The notes below the pieces were generated by a model. That model was given only the letters and a program-made list of their open reading frames with translations. It was not told the DNA's origin and did not search any database. From Cyathus striatus (Eukaryota; Basidiomycota; Agaricomycetes; Agaricales; Nidulariaceae): 64,000 nt of DNA. The number at the start of each line of letters is the position of its first letter. Position 1 is the first letter of the stretch. The DNA is taken from the NCBI GenBank assembly GCA_025738555.1, contig JAOVFP010000001.1:7874001-7938000 (forward strand). The letters are read 5' to 3'. The position numbers and the translations under genes are program-made. Below, piece after piece: positions 43,003-54,404 of the stretch.

Positions 43003-45146
43003 TATTGCATAATAGATTTGAAGAAGCCATACACAGATATAGAGAAAACTAAAAGTACATTGGATACAAATTTAAAAGTAAAACATGCTATCTTTCACAA
43101 CTTTACTTACTTATTCTTTATACCAGATCCTTTCTTACCCTTTCCCCCCTCTGCTTTCTGCTTTCCCTTTCCAGCACTAATACCCTTCTTTTTCTTAATC
43201 CAGTTTTCCAAGTCTGTTCTAGTAAATCCTGCTGTCTTCTCCAATCCCCATAATTCATGAGTTGCTTTATTATCTGGTGGGGTTGCAGTACTCAACCACT
43301 CTTCCATGTCAGGGTAGTTGGATACAAATTTAAGAACTTTATCCCAATGATGCCAAGCAGTCCCAGCAGCTCCAAACATTGTGTGTAAGTCTCTCATAAT
43401 TGGCTTATCCATATCAGAGGGCCACATCTGTGGACTTGTATCTACCAAGTGTTTGACTTGTTGTACCTCTTGGTAGATTTTCCATGCTATCTGAATAGAC
43501 CAGTTCTTATGTCCAAGAAGGGACTTATCCACTTTATAAACAGATATAATAAGTTCTTGTTTTTTAGTAAGTCCATCAGGGATATCAAAATTCTCATCAG
43601 TAGCAGCAGAGGCAGAGGCATTTTCACTGCTCTTAGTAGTTGTTGATGCTCCATAGGAACGCCCACACTTCTTGCTAAGTGGAAGTTGACAGTTTCTTTC
43701 ACAGAAATCTAAGAAATTATGAGAAATTAGATATGAATATAAGTTAAAATGACATTACAGCAGCAAGATATAACACCAGATCATTTATTTGAGAAGTCCA
43801 CTGAATAGTATCAGTGCTTTCAATATCATTGAAACGTCCAAATATAATCCAAGTATCACGCTCAGTGTCAAAATTCATAATAAGCCTATTTTGAACTATG
43901 TAATATTAGTCAAATGATAACATTAAGTCAAAGTTAATCTTACATTTAATGATAGGCATTCTTTTTGCAACTGAGTCCAGTATCAATTTAAGGCAAGAAT
44001 TTACTGTAGTTGGCACAGCCTGAGGTGGTGTTTCAGTATTCAACAGGGTTGGATTAAACTTAGGAGAATCATCAGAGACTGTGATGTAGACAAACCCCTG
44101 AGTGTTTACAACCATAAATGAACTTTCATTTGTATTATCAGCAAACCGAAAGTTGTTTCCTTGAGCTTTACCCCAGAATATGCCTCCTAGAAATTTATTT
44201 CAGAACTTCTATTACCAAGAAAAAAATAAGAAGAAATACCAGTAGTTCTGGATGCACCCTTCAAATCTTTCTTTGTAGGTATGGCATCAGATGCCAATAT
44301 GGAGTCTATAAACATTTTAGAAAAGGTACAAATAAAAATATAGTACATACCAATACTCATTGTGTCCACATCTTCCTCCTCAACCTGTGCCAAGCTGGTG
44401 TTCTTCTCATCTATAATCATTTCTTCTATTTCTTCTTCCACATCATTATCATCATTGTTATTATTATCACTATCACCATTGCTATCACTGTCTTTATCTT
44501 CTGTATCACCTTCATTCCTCATCATTATCCTGAGTAATGCTCTTAGTCTCACTGGCATGTCCAACTTCAAAGTTATTATCATCAGATTCACTTGATTGGC
44601 TTGGAGTTGTAGCCAAGACCTCAGAAGTACCAGGAATTTCAGAAGGGCCAGGAATTTCAGAAGTCCCAGTAATCTCAGGAGTCCCAGTAATCTCAGAAGT
44701 TTCAGTAATCTCAGGAGCTCCAGTAATCTCAGAAGTCTCAGTAATCTCAGAAGCACCAGCAGTCTTGGGCTGCATAGGTGGTGCAATAGAAATTGACATT
44801 TCCTGGAGTTTCTTCATAGCACTAAAATTATTGCATTAGAAAAATATAGTGCAAATGAAATAAATACTTACACCTTGGATTTTTCTTTATTAGCTGCATT
44901 ACTTGCAGCTTCATCTTCCTTATCCTTATCACCAGCAGTTTTACTTAAATTTAAGTCAGACATTGAACTATGAAAATTAATTAAAATAGTTGATACATAC
45001 CATCCACTTCTCCCCCTCTTTTTCCCACCTCTTCCCCTTCCACCACTTTTCTTTTCCTGCTTTGCACTGTTATCCACTGTTTCTTCACCAGCTGTAATGG
45101 CAGGCTTCTTGGCAGCTGGTTCAGCTGTGGTATCTGCACCGGATTG

Positions 45147-46353
45147 GAGGGGTGTTAGCCAATTTGATCATGAAAAGCCCAGGATTTATGATTGCTGCAA
45201 TCATAAGAGCCAGGGCTTTTTTTGATCACCTACTATTATATATTTACTAATGAATCTATGGGTTACTAATGAATCTAGTGGTGATCATAAGTGATCATAG
45301 GTGATTTTAAGTGCATATTCACATACTATTACTACTAATGATTTCCAAGGTGATCATAGGACCTATTATTATTACTAATGATTTCCAAGATGATCATAGG
45401 TGATCATGGGCCATTTCAAGTGTGTATTCACCTATTATTACTACTAATGGTTTCCAAGGTGATCATAGGTGATCATAAGCCATTTCAAGTGTGTATTCAC
45501 ATATTATTACTACTAATGATTTCAGAGGTGATCATAGGCCATTTTAAGTGTGTACTCACCTATTATTATTACTAATGATTTTCAAGGTGATCATAGGTGA
45601 TCATGGGCCATTTCAAGTGTGTATTCACCTATTATTACTACTAATAGTTTCCAAGGTGATCATAGGTAATCATAGGTTATTTGAAGTGTGTCTTTGCCTA
45701 TTATTACTAATGATTTCAGAGGTGATCATAGGTGATCATAAGTTGTTTCAAGTGTGTATTCACCTATTATTATTACTAATGGTTTCCAAGGTGATCATAG
45801 GTGATCATAGGTGATTATAGGTCTCATCTATATTAGCAAGCATCACATTTGTCACATTTTTCCTGTGCTTCATACATGTCACATCTATTCGCATGTGTCA
45901 CAGTTGTCACACATATTCACACGCGTTACAGTTGTCACATCTATTTGCATGCATCACAGTTGTCACACATATTCACACGCGTCACAATTGTCACACATAT
46001 TCACACGCGTCACAGTTGTCACACATATTCGCACGCGTCACAGTTGTCACACATATTCGCACGTGTTACATTTGTCACGACGTCACGCACGTCACGCACG
46101 TCACACATATCATACTTATTTCCCACGAATCGTTTTTGTCACGCTTTTCATGCATGTCACGTTGGTGACACTTTTCATGCTTGTCAAACTTGTCACATTT
46201 TTACACTTGCATGTTTTGCACACCTATCATGCCTTTGTTGTTCACTTTGCATGTGTTACATTTGTCACAATTTTCACTGCTTAGTAATGTAATTTGGTTT
46301 TGATATTGACAACATATTTAAATTTGAAAACTATGTTAAGAGGAGGATACTCT
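45147..46353 (+). repeat. Left arm of the foldback element
   Basis: About 1.2 kb: terminal hairpin, ~90-bp units, 26-bp CACACGCGTCACAGTTGT units, then a CATGCCTTTGTTGTTCACTT segment. It pairs with 47300-48606. Confidence 0.85.
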
Positions 46354-47300
46354 ACATATCACTTGTTATGCTCTACTAGCTCATTATAGTTTTCATGTGT
46401 ATGATACTTTTGATGCATGTCATGTGTCAAGTTTGTTGAGTTCTCAATTTGCATGTCATTTGTCATATTACTCACTTGTCACATATTTCACATGCAACAC
46501 AAGACTTTTTAGTTATTTGAAACAATATATAACTGTAAGTATGTGTACTTAACTTTGCTTCTTACATTTGCTCACACTTGTGGAGCATGAAAGTATGTAG
46601 GGAGGAGAATTATGGTATAACATGTGTGTGGTTACCTGTATATCTATACCATTGTTCAAATTTTCACAGAACAGAAGTATTCAAAAGTACAGAGTAAATC
46701 ATTAAAGCAAAGGAAACAAATATGTTCTTGTTAAATTGAAGATTATGACATGAAATATGACAACCAGTAAATTATGGAAAGTGTTACAGTAATAATCAAC
46801 TAGAATGGACCATGTAGAGTGTGTATGTAAGTCCATTGTAATTTTACAATCAAGATTAGAGATGTGATATGGTAGTATTGAATATTTTCATATTGAAAAA
46901 TTTGATAATAGATCCACACATGGACAAAAAATGTGAAAGGATGGTAAAATATGTGATTCTACATAACATTAAACTTACACATCTCAGTCATTAGATGATT
47001 ATAATTCTTGTATGACTACTTGTTTTACTGATATCTTCAATACACATTATTGAGTCATATATCTGCTTACTCTATATGACTACATGACAGTTTGCTTTAT
47101 TGATACAGAGAGGTAATGGATACAATCTTAACTCTTATTCATATTGTATCACAATCAGTTTCACATGTACACTGCCATATGTTGTTTATACTTATATGTA
47201 GAAAGCATGAGTTAATCTTTGAGTCAAGTATATGACAACTGGCAGGATCAACCAGGTAACCACTCAGATAGCAACAGCAAGTGGTCCATGCACATGCTAC
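46354..47300. other. Spacer between foldback arms
   Basis: AT-rich, with no ORF over about 60 codons and no recognised repeat. Confidence 0.5.
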
Positions 47301-48606
47301 TGCTAAGTATACTCCACTTAACATAGTTTCCAAATTTAGATATGTTGTTAATATCACAGGCCAAATTACATTACTAAGATGTGAAAGTTGTGACAGATGT
47401 AACACATGCAAAGTGAACAACAAAGGCATGATAGGTGTGCAAAGCATGACAAGTGTAAAAATGTGACAAGTGTGACAAGCACAAAAAGTGTCACCAACAT
47501 GATGCACATGACAAAAACGATTCGTGGGAAATAAGTATGATATGTGTGATGTGCATGACGTCGTGACAAATGTGACACAGGTGAATATGTGTGACAATGT
47601 AACATGTGTGAATAGATGTGACAACTGTGACGCGTGCGAATATGTGTGACAACTGTGACGCGTGTGAATATGTGTGACAACTGTGACGCGTGTGAATATG
47701 TGTGACAATCGTGACGCGTGTGAATATGTGTGACAATTGTGACGCGTGCGAATATGTGTGACAACTGTGATGCATGCAAATAGATGTGACAACTGTGACA
47801 TGTGCGAATATGTGTGACAACTGTAACGCGTGTGAATATGTGTGACAACTGTGACGCGTGCGAATAGATGTGACATGTATGAAGCACAGGAAAAATGTGA
47901 CAAATGTGATGCTTGCTAATATAGATGAGACCTATAATCACCTATGATCACCTATGATCACCTTGGAAACCATTAGTAATAATAATAGGTGAATACACAC
48001 TTGAAACAACTTATGATCACCTATGATCACCTCTGAAATCATTAGTAATAATAGGCAAAGACACACTTCAAATAACCTATGATTACCTATGATCACCTTG
48101 GAAACTATTAGTAGTAATAATAGGTGAATACACACTTGAAATGGCCCATGATCACCTATGATCACCTTGAAAATCATTAGTAATAATAATAGGTGAGTAC
48201 ACACTTAAAATGGCCTATGATCACCTCTGAAATCATTAGTAGTAATAATATGTGAATACACACTTGAAATGGCTTATGATCACCTATGATCACCTTGGAA
48301 ACCATTAGTAGTAATAATAGGTGAATACACACTTGAAATGGCCCATGATCACCTATGATCATCTTGGAAATCATTAGTAATAATAATAGGTCCTATGATC
48401 ACCTTGGAAATCATTAGTAGTAATAGTATGTGAATATGCACTTAAAATCACCTATGATCACTTATGATCACCACTAGATTCATTAGTAACCCATAGATTC
48501 ATTAGTAAATATATAATAGTAGGTGATCAAAAAAAGCCCTGGCTCTTATGATTGCGGCAATCATAAATCCTGGGCTTTTTATGATCACAATTGGCTGACA
48601 CTAATG
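47300..48606 (-). repeat. Right arm of the foldback element
   Basis: Inverted counterpart of 45147-46353. It carries more 26-bp units than the left arm, so the arms differ by unit number rather than by base changes. Confidence 0.85.
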
Positions 48607-48859
48607 CGGATTGTGTGCATTTGCGGCCTTTAGATGCAGGTGGCTCATTGCGAATCAAGCCACTGCGAGAAGTTGGAGGTGAGACTGGGGTATTGTTATT
48701 TTTTTTGCTGTTTTGAGATGGCATATTTATTGAAAACACAGAGGAAGAGTTAAACAAAGAGTTGAACAAAGTCAAAGTCAGAGATGGTGGTTGAGAGTTA
48801 AGCAGGGGGGAACACAATGAACAATCCTTCAACAGCCTGTGTCCCATGTGTACACACAC

Positions 48860-49660
48860 ATGTCATGTTGACAGTCTTCTGATCTTATCCAAAAATATCT
48901 TAATGACTCGGGAATCAGTTCTATTGGTAGACTAATATTATCTATACTAAATTTAACTATGATGTGCACCATTTTCAATGCCAACTCCCCATGCCGATGA
49001 TTCCGAGACTATTCTAAGGGTCACATTGATAACACAGTACACACACACTGACAGGCAAGGGAGAGGGTGGACATACACAAACAGATCTATGCACAGATGC
49101 TCTGAATGTCCTCAAATCTCAAATCTTCCCCCCCTTCCTACCCTCTAGCAATACACAAATGCAGCACGGTGCACGAACACATACAGGCCAAGGGAGGGGG
49201 GAGATGTATGCTAATGTACGCTAGCTAACATACACGTACGCACACACAGACACGGGAGACATACGCTAACGCACGCATGCAGACACAGACGCCGAGAGAT
49301 AGGGGAGACGTACACACGCACACAACTGATGCCAAGGGGGGAGACATATGTATGCATGCACACATACATGCAACCAGCGAGGGAGGGGGGAGATGCATGC
49401 ACACACAGATGCCGAGGGATAGGGGAGACGTACGCATGCATGCACGCAACCAGTGAGGTAGGGGGGAGACATACGCTAATGCATGCACACAGAACAGACG
49501 CTGAGAGAGGAGACGTATGCTAATGCACGCATGCAGACACACACACCAAGGGAGGGGGGAGATGTACGCTAACGCACGGACGCAGACAGAGGCCGAGGGA
49601 GGGGGGAGACATATGCCAGATGCTGGGGCTGAAAGGGGCAGACTGCTGTGTCGATGTGAG
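48860..49660. repeat. GA-rich minisatellite
   Basis: From about 49060 to 49620, units of 40-60 bases with AGGGAGGGGGGAGA, followed by TACGCTAACGCACGCATGCAGACAC or similar. The reverse strand reads as CVHACVR/MSPPS repeats, which are not taken as genes. Confidence 0.7.
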
Positions 49661-49668
49661 AATGGTAG

Positions 49669-50581
49669 CTGTAATAGATAATGAAATATCAATTGTAGGG
49701 ATATAGATACACACTGAAAAGACTTACCTGCCAGCAATGAACTGGATAAAGCAGGCGGTACTCTATGACAGGCCTCGGTGCACACGCGTCCCCCCTAGCA
49801 TCGTACACACACACGTTAGCCGCCTATGGATGACGTGGTATTGATAAGCCCACGGGGATGAGAACGGTACTGGATGGATGGCAGATGGCAGAGCGGGTGT
49901 GAAGTCGTTGAGGAGGGGGCGGTAACACAGCGTTGGTGTTTCACATTGATGCTGGGGCTGAAAGGGGTGGGTGTTGAGAGGGGGCTGCTGTAGTTAAGCC
50001 ACCAACCGATGATGTGGCATCGATAAGCCCACATGGGACGAGGCGGATGGCTGAAAGGGGCAGATGTTGAGAGGGGGGCTGTTGTGGTCTGACGTAGAAT
50101 GTGTTGCCACTCGTGAAGCTTGGAGGGTTAGCATGGGGAGGGGGAGGGGGAAGGAGACGTACCATACTACCCAATTGCCTGAGCACAGCTACCCCGTAAA
50201 CCCACTAAACATGTCTGAACACACTACCCCCTACCGGATGACAAAACCGAGGGAAGTTGAGGCAGAGAAGACGATTCTGTGCGTATTGACACATCGTGGT
50301 ATGTTGACAATGTGTGTATCTTGCGGTGTCGAATGCAGCGATACAAAGCGCATGTGTGGGAGTGGGGGCTGTAATTGATAAGGAAGTGTCAGTTAAGTGG
50401 ATATGGATATGCACTAAAAAAAAACCTTACCTGCAAGCAACCGCCAATGAACGCAGGTGGGTCGACGTGTCGAACACAACGTTGCCATATCAATACAAAG
50501 CGCATATGTGGGAGTGGAGGCTGTAATCAATAAGAAAATGTCAGTTGTGTTAACATAGATATGCACTAAAAAAAGACTTAC
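49669..50581 (-). repeat. Thrice-repeated exon-intron cassette
   Basis: On the minus strand three short introns with GTAAG donors and ATTACAG acceptors lie at 49669-49727 (59 nt), 50369-50430 (62 nt) and 50521-50581 (61 nt). All share a TTTTTAGTGCATATC-like interior and an ACTGACATTTTCTTAT-like pre-acceptor. The following exon starts CCCACTCCCACACATGCG in two of them. A fourth donor-like site ACTTACC lies at 50711-50717. Flanking frames (HVIEHRFTL, VIEYRLLYP before donors) are similar. This suggests an internally duplicated minus-strand transcript, coding or non-coding. Confidence 0.5.
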
Positions 50582-50922
50582 CTGACTGCAGGTAGATTGA
50601 CAACAGTGAGAGTCGACAGCGGTGAGGGAGAGGGGAATCGATCCTAGAGAAAGAGTACTCAGTACTCATCGATATCCATCAATATCGATCATCTGTGATA
50701 TGAAAAAAACTTACCGAGTGTGAAACGGTGCTCTATGACATGGAGCTTGATGGAGAAAAGAGAGGGAGCAGAATGGTGGTGGTGGTGGTGGTGGTGGAAG
50801 GACAGTGGAGGATACGTGGTATGACAGCGAACACGTGGGAAGTAATTTGAGGTTGCGCAAAAATGGTTGGTGGGTAGAGAGTATATGGTGACTATATAGT
50901 ATATAGTGCTATTGGTAAATAA

Positions 50923-51022
50923 GGTCGTATGGCGCAATGGTTAAGTGTCCCATTCGTGGGAAAATATTGGCTGGTTTTGCCAGGGAGAGTGTTCAAATAC
51001 CAGTGTGAATGCTCTTTTTTTT
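50923..51022 (+). repeat. tRNA-like sequence with Pol III terminator
   Basis: GGTCGTATGGCGCAATGG contains a strong A-box region (TGGCGCAATGGTTAAGTG). GTGTTCAAATACC is a B-box-like block, and a T8 run at 51015-51022 ends it. The TCCCATTCGTGGGA hairpin sits where the anticodon arm would be, but the acceptor stem does not close. Called a SINE head or pseudo-tRNA. Confidence 0.55.
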
Positions 51023-51054
51023 AATATGCTATACTATATATAGTAAGAGTAATG

Positions 51055-51330
51055 TTCCATTCACCCATTCACACTTCATGTAAAATTCACATGAATTACA
51101 CATGAATTTCACATGAATTGAGAGTGAACATGAATCTGGAATGTGAAAATTCACATGAATATTACATGAAACTTTCACCTAAAATTCATGTGAATAGATG
51201 AAGTTCATGTGAAGTTCACATGAAATTCATGTGAAATTCACGTGAAATAATTTGCTGCATTCTCACCCAAAAATTGAAAAAATAATGGGTAAAAGGTTCA
51301 CATGAAATTCATGTGAAATTCAGGTGTAAG
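51055..51330. repeat. TTCACATGAA palindromic word field
   Basis: Dense TTCACATGAA and TTCATGTGAA words as at 39290-39640, ending at a G9 run near 51331. Together they define a dispersed low-complexity family. Confidence 0.7.
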
Positions 51331-52094
51331 GGGGGGGGAGCATAAAGAGCTCAAACAATCACCAGTGAAATGCCCCTCTTTTGTGCAAGTAAAGGCAAAA
51401 GCATGCACTGAGACAGAATGACAAACAAAGGGATATGGAGGATATACTGTGGATAGTACAGAAATAATACAGAACATGACATGTTTTGATGCACATTGCA
51501 ATTACAAATGATGTACCAAAATGGAAGGACACATGACTACTCTGATGTGTTGGTAATGCAAAAGACCCTTCTGAATTCCTGGTAAATGTGGAATGCACAT
51601 CCCTCCTAAAGTCATTGGAGATTTCCCAGACAGTTGAGGTAGTCTTGTACCAAATGTCCACATGTGGACAGTCTTGTAACAAGGTACAAGTTTTACTGGG
51701 GCAATGTAAAGCCAACCAAGGGTATTAGATTAACAATGTAGTATGCATTACATAATAGAAAATTTTATTCACCAGCTGTCACTGTCATGCAAATCTAGGC
51801 CATTGCTCAGACATTGGGAGATTGGGAATGCGCTCTGCACACATTGCCCTACAATGCATTCAGTGCAGTCAATATACTGAACAACTATCTACTTGAATGG
51901 ATGTTGATCCTCCCTGTACACCACCCCGCCAAACATCAGTATTGCCTGTGCTATATAGCATGCCATTTCAGACCCCATGACATCAAAAAACCCTGGCAAA
52001 AACCCCACAACCTGAGTAGTATGCAAGTCCTCACAAGATCCAGTGGCCACAGCTTCACAAGGTCATACCACACAATACCATATAGGATGTCATT
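51331..52094. other. No gene supported
   Basis: CpG-poor DNA. A reverse frame at 51359-51715 is Ser/Cys-rich without motif. The last ~150 bases may hold the decayed upstream part of the helicase. Confidence 0.4.
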
Positions 52095-53760
52095 GAGGAT
52101 ATGTTTGGGTACAGGCCCCATTCATGGCAGCTAAGAGTGTTCGAGAAGGTTGCTGAGGGACATGATGTCATTGCACTTGCAGGAACAGGGTCTGGAAAGT
52201 CATTGGTCTTTGTGCTGCTTGCTATTGCTGCTGCAATGGCTGGAGGAGATGGGGTGGTGATCATTATTTCACCACTTAAGACACTGCAAAAAGACCAGGT
52301 AAGTTGTGCTCTGCTTTTGAATTGTACCAGTACTTACCACATTAGAAAGGTGTAATGGTTCAATGAGAAGAGGACTTTGCAGTGTGGAGATAAAACTGTA
52401 GAGTACACTATATCAGCTGTTGCAGTTAACAAAGACAATAAAGAACCATCAGACCATCAGTATTCAAAGAGATTGGGAAGGGAGTGTACCATTTAGTATA
52501 AGCATCCCCTGAAATTCTACAACAATACCCACAATTCAAGCAACTGTTTCATGAAGAATTATTTCAGAAAAAGATTGTTGCTATAGTTGTTGATGAGGGC
52601 CATGTAATAGAAGATTGGAAGAACAAGTTTTGAAAAGCCTATGGAGAGCTTGCCACATTAAAAGTCATAGCTGGAGCAGAGATACCATGGCTGGTACTTA
52701 CTGGGACTTGTTCTACCAAAACTTTCGAGATGATTTACTCCACAGTGGGGATGGGAGGAGCATGGCCCTTCTACAGGGTGGACTTGGGATTGGATTGCCA
52801 AACTTGAGGCTATTGGTGCGACCAATGGAGTATTCAATGAAGTCAATGGCAGACTTGTTTGCATTTATTCCTAGAAATCCAACAACACATGCTTCTTTCA
52901 TCAAGACACTGGTGTATTTAAAAACTCATCAACAGGCCTGCCATGCATGTAGACTCTGTCGTCGCCTTGTCAAGTGAGAGTATCACAATGCAATGCACGC
53001 ATTGACTGCAATGTCATCCAAAATGTTCAAAGATGATGTCCTGCACCACTTCTTGAATGGGAATGTTAGAGTCCTCTTTGCAACAATGGCCATAGGAATG
53101 GGAACAGACGTACCAGATATCAAGCAGGTTGTAGTCTTTGGCATTAATGACTTTGGTAGTGCATATCAAAAAGGTGGTCAAAGTGGTTGGTCAGTGTCTA
53201 TTCAGGCAACAATAGTATGGTTGAGCCTTGGGCATTCAAACCCAAGCCAAGCAGTAGTAATGAGAACTGCAGTAAAAAGAAATCAGTAGCAGATGCAGAG
53301 AAAAGGTGTACCATGGACATTGCTTCAAAGCAGTTCATCAACCAAGCCCAGTCTGAACATTGCCAACAGGTATTTCTCCAAGACCATTTCCATTCAACTC
53401 CAAATCTGCCAGGCTTCAAGTGGTATAAAGGGCCAGATGGTATTGAACATGAAGCTGTAAACATGGTATTCTTCTCATGTGAATGGGTTCTTTTGAAGGA
53501 GCATATAGATTACCTGGTAGCTAAAGCCCATGTTATCCTCAATGCTCCACATATCACTGCAACATTTATAATAAATCTAATTTCTTGGATCACAAATGAC
53601 AACTTAATGGCCTCTCTTATTCTTATTCTAGAGGAATTTTGACAGGCCCACTGAGAACGTGATGAGTGTGAAGTTTTTGAATGACAGCCAAAGCGACCTC
53701 ACTCTGAGTCTCACTATGTTAACTGGGATCTAGATGATTATTTACACAATGAAAAGTGAG
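52095..53760 (+). pseudogene. RecQ-like helicase, CpG-decayed
   Basis: Order of motifs: GYRPHSWQLRVFEKVAEGHD (Q region), ALAGTGSGKSLVF (Walker A), VVIIISPLKTLQKDQ (Ia), then after stops IVAIVVDEGHVIEDWKNKF (DExH form, motif II). Next comes WLVLTGTCSTKTFEM (III region), then VRVLFATMAIGMGTDVPDI (V) and AYQKGGQSGW (VI). Motif VI normally reads QxxGRxGR; here both Arg positions are Gln and Trp, each a C-to-T change at a CpG. Stops include a TGA right after WKNKF where Arg is expected. A conserved tail follows (PNLPGFKWYKGPDGIEHE). Telomere-linked helicases of fungi have this tail-bearing RecQ form (inference). Enzymatically dead. Confidence 0.82.
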
Positions 53761-53854
53761 CAAGTCTTTTATTCTTTTACTTTTATCAGAGCTAATATAG
53801 TATGAGCAGCCCTTTACCACCTTTGACATTTGAGTGGAATATTTGACAAATGTA

Positions 53855-54404
53855 AATATTTATATCTCTTTGTCTTCCTCACTCTCCTCCCCACCATTTG
53901 TACTAATAAATGGAAAGTCCTTTATCATATCCTCATCAAAGGATGTGTCAACTTCCATGATACCATCTGGATTGGCAAATCCCTCCTCTACTTCAAAGTC
54001 ATCTTGCTCAAGATTAGTAGTAGTCTCTGCTTCAATGTCTTCATCTTCATCTCCCATATTATTATCAGATATATCAATATTTTCATCAGAACTGTCATCA
54101 TCCCCATAAGTGTCACCCTGCTCTAGCCAATCTCAATGCATTCTTAGTGCAAGTATTCACATTCTATCCTCTAGTACATCTCAAACAGCATGATTTTTAG
54201 AATTAGTGGTATGTATTGTGTGATATTGTGTTGAAGTGTGCACAGCTTGCAATTTCAGATCAACACAAATTGCATTGATGTCATGATATGCATCAACAGA
54301 TTTATGGTGATGGTGGGGATTGCAAACACCAAACCAATTTGTGATTTGATGTGACAATGTTCTCAAAACTTCGGCACATGCAGAAGATTTATTCTGTATG
54401 TGAT
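53855..54404 (-). pseudogene. Acidic protein relic with Arg-to-TGA stops
   Basis: The minus-strand frame reads SSACAEVLRTLSHQITNWFG, then HHHHKSVDAYHDINAICVD, NSKNHAV, and then three TGA codons (about 54120-54185) at spots where CGA would restore reading: DVLEDRM, ILALRMH and DWLEQGDTYGDDDS. It continues SDENIDISDNN, EDEDIEAETTTNLEQDD, ending near 53860 with GGEESEEDKEI. No family recognised. The upstream end is cut by the degenerate LTR at 54405. Confidence 0.55.

Larger units (their letters stand above)
45147..48606. mobile_element. 3.46-kb foldback-type element
   Basis: Long inverted arms, 45147 to about 46353 and about 47300 to 48606, enclose about 0.95 kb of AT-rich spacer without genes. 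Both arms have the same order: TTAGCCAATT end, a AAAAGCCCAGG...GGGCTTTTTTTGATCA hairpin, about seven ~90-bp units (GTGATCATAGG...ACTACTAATG), then 26-bp CACACGCGTCACAGTTGTCA units. Short frames in the two arms translate identically over 45378-45814 and 47938-48374. The 7-bp repeat CGGATTG flanks it (45140-45146 and 48607-48613). Foldback elements have long, modular inverted repeats (established). No transposase inside, so it is non-autonomous. Confidence 0.88.
43107..48724 (-). pseudogene. Multi-exon gene of unknown function split by a foldback element
   Basis: The ATG at 48724 (MPSQNSKKNNNTPVSPPTS). Exon 1 runs to the insertion site and continues at 45146-45001 (AEPAAKKPAITAGEETVD, then a GGRGRGGKKRGRSG tract). 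Then exons 44967-44872, 44821-44351, 44305-44240, 44186-43944, 43895-43759 and 43708-43107, with introns of 33-53 nt carrying GT-AG ends. Exon 3 encodes SEITGTPEITGTSEI-type repeats and an acidic DEKNTSLAQVEEEDVD tract. Exons 5-7 encode GGIFWGKAQGNNFRF, NFDTERDTWIIFGRFNDIE and GFTRTDLENWIKKKKG. Frame breaks at about 44512 and at the last junction. It lies 105 bp upstream of, and co-oriented with, the KDZ pseudogene, so it may be an accessory gene of that element. Family not recognised. Confidence 0.62.

Noticed and set aside
44187..44786. Leucine-zipper-like minus-strand frame (LLRLLRLLELLRLLKLL)
   Set aside because: It is the wrong frame of the Ser-Glu-Ile-Thr repeat in exon 3 of the neighbouring gene; only its C-terminal part, after the frameshift, is coding.
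45155..45235. rho-independent-type terminator (hairpin followed by T7)
   Set aside because: This hairpin is the conserved end of the foldback element and recurs inverted at 48525-48600; bacterial terminators are not expected here.
45890..46080. CRISPR-like regular 26-bp repeats
   Set aside because: No unique spacers, the array is mirrored at 47560-47880, the genome is eukaryotic and no cas genes exist. It is a module of the foldback arms.
49211..49785. Cys/Val/His-rich minus-strand frames
   Set aside because: Produced by the GA-rich minisatellite; no domain and no stable start.
50689..50937. His-rich frame (eight His)
   Set aside because: The run comes from a GGT microsatellite near 50775. 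The frame is not supported, apart from a possible exon edge noted with the repeated intron.
50923..51022. Functional tRNA gene
   Set aside because: A and B boxes and a T-run exist, but the acceptor and T stems do not pair as in a working tRNA.
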